From assembly GCA_937910265.1 (NCBI GenBank), contig CALEPD010000212.1, positions 1-16,828 of the forward strand: DNA of 16,828 bases, given 5' to 3'. The notes under the pieces were generated by a model. The model saw nothing but the letters and a program-made list of their open reading frames with translations. It searched no databases and was not told the origin of the DNA. Position numbers and translations under genes: made by a program. Below are positions 7,235-14,564 of the stretch, in pieces. How positions within the stretch are numbered: position 1 is the first letter of the stretch; every line of letters starts with the position of its first letter. Source of the DNA: an uncultured Bacteroidales bacterium. GTDB lineage: Bacteria; Bacteroidota; Bacteroidia; Bacteroidales; P3.

Positions 7235-9031
7235 TTATGGTTTTAATTGTTCTACAACAATTTCAGCAATGTCTTTGACAGGCTTGTCGCTGTTTCTCGA
7301 CAACGCTTTCTTGCACATGGGGCAGGCTGTTGCAATTATATCGGGATTCGGGGCGGTAAGATTGTCAAGTGCAGCATCGCGGATGGATTCCTGTTGCTTG
7401 TTGGTAATGCTGATGTTGCCCAAGTTGAATCCGCAGCAAATGCTTTTATCGCGCTCGTTGTTTGTTTTTACGAGGGTTGCAGCTGTATTGATAACGTTGC
7501 GGGGTTCATTGTAGATGCCGCATCCTCTTCCCAGTTCGCATGGGTCGTGGTATGTAATCTGTAAATCAGACTTGTTCAACGACAATTTATTGTTTTTGAT
7601 AAGGATGTCGATATATTCGGAATGATGCAGCACAGGTATTTTGAGGTCGTATTCCTTTTTAAACGATTTGTAGCATATAGGACACGAGGTAACCAGCATG
7701 GTGGCGCCCGACTGCTCGATGAGTTCGCTGTTTTTGCGTTTCAACGCGTCGGCCTGCTTGGTGAGGCCTTGTTGGCGTAGCGGACGGCCGCAGCAAATGG
7801 AGCGATCTTTGTCCATATACCAATATTTTTGTCCGGTTTCGTTGAAAATCGACTCCATTGCATTGGTGATGGCTGGTGTGAGTTGTGACATGCAGCCTCC
7901 GAAGTATGCAATTCGTCCGATGGCGTTGAAAGGGTGAACCTTCTTCAGGAATTGGAATGAATCGCCATTGTCAATCTTGTGGTTTGAGGCTGAGCGTACA
8001 TGGGTTCTTATGGCACTCAAGTCAATGCCCACAGGACATTCAACAACGCATTGGTCGCACATCATGCAGTTTTTTGCTATCGCCTCTGCTTTATTCCATA
8101 GGTCTTTGTTGCGTATGGTTTGAAGCATGTAAACACCTTGAATGGTGCTGTTGTCAAGATACTTGTTTATTGGACAGCGGTCGATGCATATTCCGCAGCG
8201 TGAGCAGGCGCTGAGTTCGACGAAGGTGTATCCTGTTTTCTTGTCAGTTTCCTTGACGCCCCATTTCCTTAGGATAATAAGCAGTATTTCGGTGAAAATG
8301 TGCATGTAGCGGGTGAATGGCATAAGGCAGAAGAAAGTGCCCAGTGCGAGACTGTAGAGCATCCAGCAGTTGTATTCCAGAATAGGGGATTTGAGGCCCA
8401 TTTGGGCGAAAAGGTTGCCAACGGACCGGATCATGAATCCGCCGTTATGGTAAATGGCTGAGGTGCAGCTTTCGGCAATAAGGCGCAACGGGAATATGGC
8501 CCACAAGGCAAACTTTGCAATGCGGTCGGTAAGGTTTAACCGTGTAGTACGTTTCATGCCGAGCGGCTTTGACCAAACCGATTTGAGCATTGCCAGTAAT
8601 AATCCCGAAATAACATAAATGAGCAGGATGTCCATGAAGTTGGCGAAAAATATTTCGTACTCATGGTGATGTAAAAGGTCGGTACGAGGCTCGAAATAGT
8701 TGAAGAAAATGGCTACATAGAATTGGTGTCCTTGGGGGAATGCGAACAAGGCTTGAAAGAAACCCACGACAATAAGCATAAACCATCCGAAAGCCAGGCT
8801 ACGGTGCATATATCCGAGTAATGGATGGTGTTTGCTGATGCGGATGTGGAATAAGCCTTCCCGTATGATTTCCCAAATGGAGAGAAGGAATTTATTGGAT
8901 AGGATGTTTTTCTTAATTGCGTGTTTTTGCTGTTTGTCAAGCTGGTGTATCCATCTGACAAATTTTATTAAACAGATGACTAAAAGTGCAATAGTACCAA
9001 TGCAGAATGGAATGACGTAGTATGCAAACAT
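7235..9031 (-). CDS. Membrane cytochrome b-like / ferredoxin / HdrD-like fusion
   Basis: A 598-residue protein with three modules in one chain. Residues 1-265 are a membrane domain of about five to six helices like HdrE, DsrM or NarI; H76 and H244 are possible heme ligands. Residues 276-286 and 322-332 are two CxxCxxCxxxCP [4Fe-4S] motifs of the HdrC kind. Residues 370-598 hold two complete CCG domains: C380, C413-C414, C450/C453, and C498, C532-C533, C570/C573, as in HdrD or DsrK. The order is thus HdrE-HdrC-HdrD, or DsrM joined to DsrK. It would connect menaquinone in the membrane to disulfide-type chemistry in the cytoplasm. The gene starts 3 bases after the small ferredoxin gene, and the end of that gene supplies a GGAGGAG run before the ATG. 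Assignment of the modules is secure; heme content and direction of flow are inferred. Confidence 0.85.
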   Translation of the reverse strand: MFAYYVIPFCIGTIALLVICLIKFVRWIHQLDKQQKHAIKKNILSNKFLLSIWEIIREGLFHIRISKHHPLLGYMHRSLAFGWFMLIVVGFFQALFAFPQGHQFYVAIFFNYFEPRTDLLHHHEYEIFFANFMDILLIYVISGLLLAMLKSVWSKPLGMKRTTRLNLTDRIAKFALWAIFPLRLIAESCTSAIYHNGGFMIRSVGNLFAQMGLKSPILEYNCWMLYSLALGTFFCLMPFTRYMHIFTEILLIILRKWGVKETDKKTGYTFVELSACSRCGICIDRCPINKYLDNSTIQGVYMLQTIRNKDLWNKAEAIAKNCMMCDQCVVECPVGIDLSAIRTHVRSASNHKIDNGDSFQFLKKVHPFNAIGRIAYFGGCMSQLTPAITNAMESIFNETGQKYWYMDKDRSICCGRPLRQQGLTKQADALKRKNSELIEQSGATMLVTSCPICYKSFKKEYDLKIPVLHHSEYIDILIKNNKLSLNKSDLQITYHDPCELGRGCGIYNEPRNVINTAATLVKTNNERDKSICCGFNLGNISITNKQQESIRDAALDNLTAPNPDIIATACPMCKKALSRNSDKPVKDIAEIVVEQLKP

Positions 9032-9034
9032 GGG

Positions 9035-9367
9035 TTACTCCTCCATCATATTTTTCATATTGATTATCAGCGACCGTAGATTTACTCCTCGTGGACATAC
9101 AAGAGTACATTTGCCGCACAGCATACAATTGTATAGTTCATTGGCGGTTAGTTTTGCTTGTCCGCGTCGGAAGGATGTGTGGGTGCGTCGTATGTTGAAC
9201 TTTGTAAACTGTCCGGCTGAGCAGGTGGCAGTGCAACCGCCGCAACCGATACACAAACTGTAGGATGGTTCCAGCTCCAATAGTTTGTGTTCGACAGTGT
9301 TTGTCGAATCCTCGTCAAGATTGACAGAGCGCGGTATGGATATGGAAAAGCCGAATTTGTTATTCAT
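9035..9367 (-). CDS. HdrC-like ferredoxin, two [4Fe-4S] clusters
   Basis: A small iron-sulfur protein. The likely start is the ATG at 9365-9367, giving 110 residues; a TTG at 9373 would add two. Two cluster motifs are present, 'CIGCGGCTATC' (C39, C42, C45, C49) and 'CMLCGKCTLVCP' (C81, C84, C87, C91). The first lacks the usual proline after the last Cys. This is the HdrC pattern of an electron-carrying subunit. The start overlaps the 3' end of the upstream ferredoxin gene by 8 bases (ATGAATAA arrangement), a sign of coupled translation. The next gene begins 3 bases beyond its stop. It probably relays electrons between the HdrD-like fusion and the HdrB/HdrA-like proteins. Confidence 0.8.
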   Translation of the reverse strand: MNNKFGFSISIPRSVNLDEDSTNTVEHKLLELEPSYSLCIGCGGCTATCSAGQFTKFNIRRTHTSFRRGQAKLTANELYNCMLCGKCTLVCPRGVNLRSLIINMKNMMEE

Positions 9368-9965
9368 CCTCAACGATAGATTTTAACTTAAGGCCACCGG
9401 TTACTTCGAATATTTTACGCACTTCGTCCAAGTCTTCCTGGGGGATGTCCCTGAGTGCTCCGGCTCCGGCTCCGTGATAGTTGGCCCCCAATTTGGGTGC
9501 GATATCCTTTATGTTTTCGGTATACCATGCCCATATGGGCCCTTGCTCGGGATGCTGTTCGGGATTCACTTTGTCGGGGTGTACGCAATATCCTATCTCC
9601 AAGATGTTGTTGCCGAGGGTTTTCATCAAGAAGACTTGTTGCCGTCCCATGGCGCTTTCGCGGAAGAACCCTAATTCCTGTGAGGCTTTGCGCAGCACCG
9701 AGATGAGTTCGCCGGGGATATTGTTGCGGGGGCAGCGTGTTTTGCACGACATGCATTGCCCGCAGAACCAAATGGTGTCGCTTTTAAGCAATTGCTCGAT
9801 TTCCGATTCGTTGCCGCGTTGTACAATGTCGCATATACGGCGTGGGTCGTATTCGTAAAATTCAGCGGCAGGGCATATCGCTGTACAAACTCCGCAGTTC
9901 ATGCAGGCTTTGAGGGCCTCATGGAATCGTATGTCCTGCATCAAGTATTTTTTGAGACTTCCCAT
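9360..9965 (-). CDS. HdrC-like ferredoxin with C-terminal extension
   Basis: A 201-residue iron-sulfur protein with two [4Fe-4S] motifs near the N-terminus: 'CMNCGVCTAICP' (C21, C24, C27, C31) and 'CGQCMSCKTRCP' (C68, C71, C74, C78). Residues 95-201 form an extension without further cluster motifs. It contains 'GAGALRDIP' and 'DEVRKIFEVTGGLKLK', which looks like a conserved tail of some HdrC-type subunits. No SD is seen; the leader is AT-rich. It is the first iron-sulfur gene of the cluster, 16 bases after the VOC gene, and its end overlaps the next ferredoxin by 8 bases. Having two separate HdrC-type subunits plus a third in the fusion protein suggests a long electron relay. Confidence 0.8.
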   Translation of the reverse strand: MGSLKKYLMQDIRFHEALKACMNCGVCTAICPAAEFYEYDPRRICDIVQRGNESEIEQLLKSDTIWFCGQCMSCKTRCPRNNIPGELISVLRKASQELGFFRESAMGRQQVFLMKTLGNNILEIGYCVHPDKVNPEQHPEQGPIWAWYTENIKDIAPKLGANYHGAGAGALRDIPQEDLDEVRKIFEVTGGLKLKSIVEDE

Positions 9966-9981
9966 TGCATTTTTTTTATGA

Positions 9982-11052
9982 TTATAATTTAACCTTCGAG
10001 AGTGCCATCAGGCGGAAGAACAGTTTCGGGAAGGGTTTTTGCCGATTGCGTTTCAGCAGATCGATGGCAATACGGGGTTTTTTGTTGATGGTGAGTTTAT
10101 GGGCTTCCACCAATTCGATGAGCGAGCCATCAGGGTCCTCGATGTAGGTGAAATGTCCGCTGGCCTCTCCCATGTCGAAGTGGTCGTCGTTTTTACAGCT
10201 GTCAACGGTGAAGGGGTATCCCAATTGATTGCACTCTTTCTCAAGTTCGCGCATGTTGGTTACGTCGAAGCATATTTGTATAAATCCAGGGTCGCCCCAA
10301 TATCTGCCTTCGTATATCTTTCTCGGGGTGTGTTCCAGTGTCTGTACCAGTTCGATGTAACTTTGTCCGTAGAGGGGAGCGAATGCTCCTTTACGCGGTG
10401 CCGAGTGGGTGAGCAGTACGCGGCGGTAGCGTTCATTGCCTTTGTTGAGGCATGCGAGGTCGGAGAAATTGTCGGTGACATCGTATACAACGGTGTCGTA
10501 TCCGATGAGCTCTTGGTACAGGGGCAGCGTGTTGTCGATATTGCTGCATCCGATCATGGCTCCTGCGATGCCTCCGTTGTTACGGTTTTGGTTGATGAAT
10601 ACGGTGGGCTCTTCTACAATTTGGAATACATTGTTCCAAGGGTCGGTGACGAAGAAGCATTTCGCACCGTTGGGCTGTTGGGTTAAGGGGCCTACTTGGC
10701 TGTATTTTGCCGACAGCTCGTCGTGGAATTTAGAGATGTTGTTGCTCTTTATCTTGGCTGCGAATGTTCCCAGATCGCCCACGGCTATCTCGAAGTCGAT
10801 AGGTTTCGGGGTGCGTTCGGAATATTGCCAGATTTCAAAACCTCCACCTCCTTGGAGGTTGAGGGCAATACAAGCATGTCGTTTTTGGGCCTGTCCTCCT
10901 GTGTAGGGGAGCATGCGTTCGGCTACAGTATCGTCTTCAAGTACGCGGACGTTCATCCCGAACATTTCGATATACCACTTCCACGATTCTTGAAATGACT
11001 GGCATCCGATTCCGATTTGCTGGATGCCGGCGATGATGTATGGCTTATCCAT
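9982..11052 (-). CDS. Two-domain VOC (glyoxalase/HPPD-like) protein
   Basis: A 356-residue soluble protein with two vicinal-oxygen-chelate domains, roughly residues 8-150 and 160-318. Both show the beta-alpha-beta-beta-beta pattern, and the second ends in 'DPDGSLIELVE', with E313 a likely metal ligand. Some usual ligand positions differ: Q12 and Q144 in the first domain and Met in the first ligand place of the second. Metal binding may therefore rest mainly on part of the set. A basic tail of about 35 residues (around 'KRNRQKPFPKLFFRLMALS') follows. VOC proteins include glyoxalase I, methylmalonyl-CoA epimerase and hydroxyphenylpyruvate dioxygenase; none can be chosen here. Position directly before the Hdr-like genes suggests it acts on a substrate or adduct of that complex, which is inference only. 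No SD is seen. Confidence 0.7.
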   Translation of the reverse strand: MDKPYIIAGIQQIGIGCQSFQESWKWYIEMFGMNVRVLEDDTVAERMLPYTGGQAQKRHACIALNLQGGGGFEIWQYSERTPKPIDFEIAVGDLGTFAAKIKSNNISKFHDELSAKYSQVGPLTQQPNGAKCFFVTDPWNNVFQIVEEPTVFINQNRNNGGIAGAMIGCSNIDNTLPLYQELIGYDTVVYDVTDNFSDLACLNKGNERYRRVLLTHSAPRKGAFAPLYGQSYIELVQTLEHTPRKIYEGRYWGDPGFIQICFDVTNMRELEKECNQLGYPFTVDSCKNDDHFDMGEASGHFTYIEDPDGSLIELVEAHKLTINKKPRIAIDLLKRNRQKPFPKLFFRLMALSKVKL

Positions 11053-11076
11053 GTTGTCCGATGTAATATGTATGGA

Positions 11077-11193
11077 TTATTGTGCTTGAGCAACAGAGCC
11101 TCTGTATGCGGGACAAGTGGTGTGGCGTGAGCATGATGAAACGGTTACAGCGAGTAACAATGCTACGCATGCTAAAGCTAATATTTTTTTCAT
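11077..11193 (-). CDS. Small lipoprotein, 38 residues
   Basis: The ATG at 11191-11193 opens a 38-codon frame ending at TAA 11077-11079. A basic start (MKK) is followed by a hydrophobic stretch and a lipobox-like 'TVSSC' with lipidated C21. The mature peptide is only 18 residues and includes 'CSRHTTCPAYRG'. Short lipoproteins with a 'CPAY'-type motif are, as far as I recall, common in Bacteroidetes. It lies between the TPR lipoprotein and the VOC gene on the same strand, 24 bases before the VOC start. The leader is AT-rich without SD. Function unknown; probably anchored in the periplasmic side of a membrane. Confidence 0.65.
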   Translation of the reverse strand: MKKILALACVALLLAVTVSSCSRHTTCPAYRGSVAQAQ

Positions 11194-11234
11194 GATGTTG
11201 TTTTGTTTAAATGAATTATATGGGTTCTTGTGTG

Positions 11235-11759
11235 TTACATTGTATCATTTGCAATGCTGTCGAGGAGTATGCTCAGCACTTGCTCTGACGGCAAGCCTAC
11301 ATAAGGAATCATCTTTTCGGTGGAGGGTGCAAGCAGGTGGTCGGGGAAGTTGTCGACGAAGGTTTGGTATGCCTCCTTTGCCAAGTCGTACTGCTCGTTG
11401 TTTTCATAGGTGTAGCCTATCATAAAGTAGCAGCCGGCAATGTCGCGGTACTCGGGATAAGATGATATGATGCGGTTGAACAGTTCGATGGCTTGGTCTG
11501 ATTTGCCGGTGTTCGACGCCAAGTCGGCGGCACGGAAAAGGTATACCGGTGTAATGGTGTCGTCGCGGAAGTTGTTAGCGTAGGTGGTGTAAAGGTCGAT
11601 GAGGGTGTCTGTCGACTTTTGTCCTGCGTAAACATCGGTATTGATGATGGTTTGTTCGTACCGGGAGATCTGACTTTGCAGCTCTTCGCGCGAGGGCGAG
11701 CATCCAACAATCGTTATGACGATGGCAATAAATGTGAGGCAGAATGGTATTCTTTTCAT
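11235..11759 (-). CDS. TPR-type lipoprotein (tetratricopeptide-like)
   Basis: A 174-residue lipoprotein. The signal peptide has 'MKR', a hydrophobic core and lipobox 'TIVGC' with C20 as the lipidated residue. The mature part is helical with two or more TPR-like units, for example 'AIELFNRIISSYPEYRDIAGCYFMIGYTYENN' (residues about 90-121) and the following 'LAKEAYQTFVDNFPDH'. Such proteins act as scaffolds for protein contacts at the cell envelope. In Bacteroidales a TPR protein of this kind commonly follows def, in the same orientation as here, with a 23-base gap. That synteny ties this gene and the C-terminal part of def to the Bacteroidetes side. No SD is seen before the ATG. Specific role unknown. 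Confidence 0.75.
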   Translation of the reverse strand: MKRIPFCLTFIAIVITIVGCSPSREELQSQISRYEQTIINTDVYAGQKSTDTLIDLYTTYANNFRDDTITPVYLFRAADLASNTGKSDQAIELFNRIISSYPEYRDIAGCYFMIGYTYENNEQYDLAKEAYQTFVDNFPDHLLAPSTEKMIPYVGLPSEQVLSILLDSIANDTM

Positions 11760-11782
11760 AATATATTTGGTTTTTAGGTTTG

Positions 11783-12310
11783 TTATTTTCTCACTCTTTT
11801 CATTTTGTAGCTTACATCGACTTTTCCAGAAACGATGTCATTGAGTTTACGGCGGATAAGTGTCTTGCGGATGGCGCTTAGGCGGTCAACGAACACGGTG
11901 CCTTCAAGATGGTCGATCTCGTGTTGTGCGGCATGGGCAAGCATTCCGGTAAATTCCTCGACGTGCTCGTTGAAGTCGGTGTCTTGGTATTTTACCACTA
12001 CGGAAAGGTAGCGGAGTACATCCTCGTGTATGCCGGGCACACTCAAGCAACCTTCGTTGAAGTATTCTTTCGTGCCCTTGTATTCGATGATTTCGGGGTT
12101 GATCATTTCATATTTAATATCGTCGATCTCAACGATGACGATTCTTCTCAAAACACCAACCTGAGGTGCAGCAAGACCCACACCATTGGCATCATACATG
12201 GTTTCTGCCATATCACGAAGCAGCAGCCACAGCCGCAAATCGAATTTTTTGATGGGATTGCTGATTTTCCGCAGCGTTTCATTGCCCAGTGTAATAATTT
12301 TGCGAATCAT
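11783..12310 (-). CDS. def: Peptide deformylase, probable interphylum chimera
   Basis: A 175-residue peptide deformylase that removes the formyl group from nascent proteins using a metal held by C88 (in 'EGCLSVPG') and H130, H134 ('HEIDH'; E131 catalytic). 'GVGLAAPQVG' is at residues 43-52. All motifs are intact and the frame is open. Residues 1 to about 60 ('KKFDLRLWLL', 'DMAETMYDANGVGLAAPQVG', 'VLRRIVIVE') are of Firmicutes type. They have an AGGAGG SD 8 bases before the ATG and follow priA by 15 bases, the usual Firmicutes order. From about residue 77 on ('KEYFNEGCLSVPGIHEDV', 'SAIRKTLIRRKLNDI', 'GKVDVSYKMK') it is of Bacteroidetes type, and a Bacteroidales TPR gene follows. The usual Bacteroidetes insertion between these parts is absent. 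The break is estimated near 12080-12184. Likely an assembly join, less likely a real recombinant. Confidence 0.8.
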   Translation of the reverse strand: MIRKIITLGNETLRKISNPIKKFDLRLWLLLRDMAETMYDANGVGLAAPQVGVLRRIVIVEIDDIKYEMINPEIIEYKGTKEYFNEGCLSVPGIHEDVLRYLSVVVKYQDTDFNEHVEEFTGMLAHAAQHEIDHLEGTVFVDRLSAIRKTLIRRKLNDIVSGKVDVSYKMKRVRK

Positions 12311-12318
12311 TGTTCTTT

Positions 12319-12324
12319 CCTCCT
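12319..12324 (-). promoter_or_regulatory. Strong Shine-Dalgarno of def
   Basis: AGGAGG on the minus strand, 8 bases before the def ATG. Genes to its right also have SDs, while the minus-strand genes to its left start without one apart from the GGAGGAG run contained in the end of the small ferredoxin gene. It therefore places the start of def on the Firmicutes side. Confidence 0.8.
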
Positions 12325-12325
12325 G

Positions 12326-14551
12326 TTATGCAAGGGATGACGGATTGATTTCCAGTACTGTATGGGCTTTTCTTTCCTTCTTTGCCATTTCCTGCATTTT
12401 TTCAAGCATGGTATCCGTATCCGGATGGTTCAATAATTTCATCAGCACCTGTGCCCGGCAGCGATCCTGTATTTTGCCGATCGGTGCTTCATCCGCCCGG
12501 ATATAGAGAATCCGCCGCCATAACGGCGTATTACCGAACAGTGCTTCTATTTCCTTCTTTATTTCTTCCGCCGTTTCGCGGGCATCTTCCATGATTTTCG
12601 CATCGCACAGAAAACGCACCATCAGCGTAAAGGGCGGATAAAGGGCTTGCTTTCGCCGGTCGAATTCCTGCGAAAAAAACAGTCTGTAATCCTGTTTGAC
12701 GGCCGATTCAAGCGCATAATGCTCCGGCTGATACGTCTGGATCACCACTTGCCCCGGCTTTTCGCCCCGTCCTGCACGGCCTGCCACCTGAACCAGAAGC
12801 TGGAACGTGCGTTCCGCCGCCCGGTAATCCGGAAAATTCAGGCTCATATCCGCCATCACAGCACCAACCAGCGTAACCTGCGGAAAATCCAGCCCTTTGG
12901 CTATCATCTGTGTACCAAGCAGTATTTGGGCTTTCCCGGCCCGGAATTGATTCACCAGATCGAAATGAGCGTTCTTTTCCGTGGTGGTATCCATGTCCAT
13001 CCGGATAATACCAACTCCGGGATAGAGCTTTTTCAATTCCTCTTCCACTTTCTGCGTGCCCGTCCCCATGGGTTTGATGTATGTACTTTCGCAGGACGGG
13101 CAAACCCTGGGCATGGGCAAAATGGCGCCGCAATAGTGACAACGGATGGTTTTATCGAAGCTATGATACGTCATGCTCACATCACACCGGCTGCAACGGA
13201 TGGTTTCGCCGCATTTACGGCAATTCACCGATGATGCATAGCCGCGCCGGTTGATAAACAGCATGGCTTGCTGCCCGGCAGCGATGCAGGCATCCAGTTT
13301 TTGCTTCAGCGCATAGGAAAACATGCTTTTATTGCCCCTGCGCAATTCCTGCCGCATATCCACCAGTTCAATTTCCGGTAACGGACGGTTCAGGATTCGA
13401 TGAGGCATTTCCAGCAGCGTATAATCCCCGCGCCGCGCCATGGCATAGGAATAGATGCTGGGCGTGGCACTGGCAAGTAAACATACCGCCCCTTCCCGTT
13501 TACAGCGGGAAACAGCCATTTCCCGTGCATCATACTGCGGAAAGCTTTGGGAAAGGTAGCTTTGTTCGTGCTCTTCATCCACGATAATGACACCCAGATT
13601 TTCCACCGGCGCAAACACCGCCGATCGGGCGCCGATCACGATCCTTGCATGTCCGAAACGGATTCGCCGCCATTCATCGAACCGTTCGCCGGCAGAAAGC
13701 CGGGAATGGAGCACGGCCATATTGTCGCCAAAGCGGGATTTGAACCACTGGATCATCTGCGGCGTCAGCACAATTTCCGGTACAAGGATAATGGCACCTT
13801 TCCCCATCCTAACCGCTTCACGCACAAGACGGATGTACACTTCCGTTTTGCCGGATCCTGTAACACCATGCAAAAGGAAAGGATGTTTCGTGCCGGAAAG
13901 CAGCGCCGGGATCATTTCCCCCAGCACTTCCTGCTGTTCCGCTGTCAATACCTTATCCTGATTTTCGTCGATAGCACCGGTATAGGGTGAACGCAGTTTT
14001 TCCACGTTCACATATTCCAGTATCTCTCTGTCCTTCAGATAATCAACAGCCTGACGGGCATCCTTGACCAGTGCCCGCACTTCCTCCATGGAATGCATCT
14101 GCCCGTCAGAGAGAATGGTAAGGATCATTCTCCGCTTTTTGGAGCGTGTTTCCTTGGCAATGGCTTCATCCACCATGTCTTGTGGGATGATGAGCCGCAC
14201 CTGCTCCTCTGTTTTGATTTTTACCCGATTGCCCCGCATCTGGGCAGGCAGCATCAGCCGAATGGCTTCGCATAGCGGGCAATGGTATTTCTCCCGGATT
14301 TCTTCAGCCAATGCCATTAATTGCGGCAGCAGCACCGGGTAATCTTCCGGTGCTGACAGAATGTTTTTAATTTTTCCCGGGTCATAATCCGCCGTACTTT
14401 TCAGGCGGATCACAAACCCCTCTTTTGTCTGCCGGCCAAAGGGAACTTCCACCCGCATGCCCGGCAGCAAATGCATATGTTCCGGAACGGCATAGGTAAA
14501 TACACGGTCGACCTGTTCCGCAGCAATATCCACGATGATCTCCGCGTACAC
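12326..14551 (-). CDS. priA: Primosomal replication-restart helicase PriA
   Basis: A 741-residue superfamily 2 DNA helicase that reloads the replisome at stalled forks. The N-terminal 3'-DNA-binding domain covers about residues 1-105. Walker A 'GVTGSGKT' is at 229-236, the DEEH box at 325-328, and 'SATPS' at 361-365. Eight cysteines form two zinc sites: C444, C447, C453, C456, C471, C474, C484 and C487. 'GTGTQKVEEEL', 'GTQMIAKGLDFP' and 'QVAGRAGRG' are later helicase motifs. The length is normal. The start is GTG (14549-14551) with GGGAGG 7 bases upstream. It begins 13 bases after the coaBC stop, and def begins 15 bases after its TAA, as expected in Firmicutes. Confidence 0.95.
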   Translation of the reverse strand: MYAEIIVDIAAEQVDRVFTYAVPEHMHLLPGMRVEVPFGRQTKEGFVIRLKSTADYDPGKIKNILSAPEDYPVLLPQLMALAEEIREKYHCPLCEAIRLMLPAQMRGNRVKIKTEEQVRLIIPQDMVDEAIAKETRSKKRRMILTILSDGQMHSMEEVRALVKDARQAVDYLKDREILEYVNVEKLRSPYTGAIDENQDKVLTAEQQEVLGEMIPALLSGTKHPFLLHGVTGSGKTEVYIRLVREAVRMGKGAIILVPEIVLTPQMIQWFKSRFGDNMAVLHSRLSAGERFDEWRRIRFGHARIVIGARSAVFAPVENLGVIIVDEEHEQSYLSQSFPQYDAREMAVSRCKREGAVCLLASATPSIYSYAMARRGDYTLLEMPHRILNRPLPEIELVDMRQELRRGNKSMFSYALKQKLDACIAAGQQAMLFINRRGYASSVNCRKCGETIRCSRCDVSMTYHSFDKTIRCHYCGAILPMPRVCPSCESTYIKPMGTGTQKVEEELKKLYPGVGIIRMDMDTTTEKNAHFDLVNQFRAGKAQILLGTQMIAKGLDFPQVTLVGAVMADMSLNFPDYRAAERTFQLLVQVAGRAGRGEKPGQVVIQTYQPEHYALESAVKQDYRLFFSQEFDRRKQALYPPFTLMVRFLCDAKIMEDARETAEEIKKEIEALFGNTPLWRRILYIRADEAPIGKIQDRCRAQVLMKLLNHPDTDTMLEKMQEMAKKERKAHTVLEINPSSLA

Positions 14552-14564
14552 CCTTTCGCCTCCC

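Noticed and set aside
9360..9373. Overlap of two ferredoxin genes as a possible frameshift splitting one protein
   Set aside because: Each has its own complete pair of [4Fe-4S] motifs and proper ends, and an ATG at 9367 gives a normal short overlap typical of coupled genes.
11783..12310. def as a frameshifted or pseudogene remnant
   Set aside because: All three metal ligands and motifs are intact and the frame is continuous; the anomaly is mixed ancestry rather than decay.
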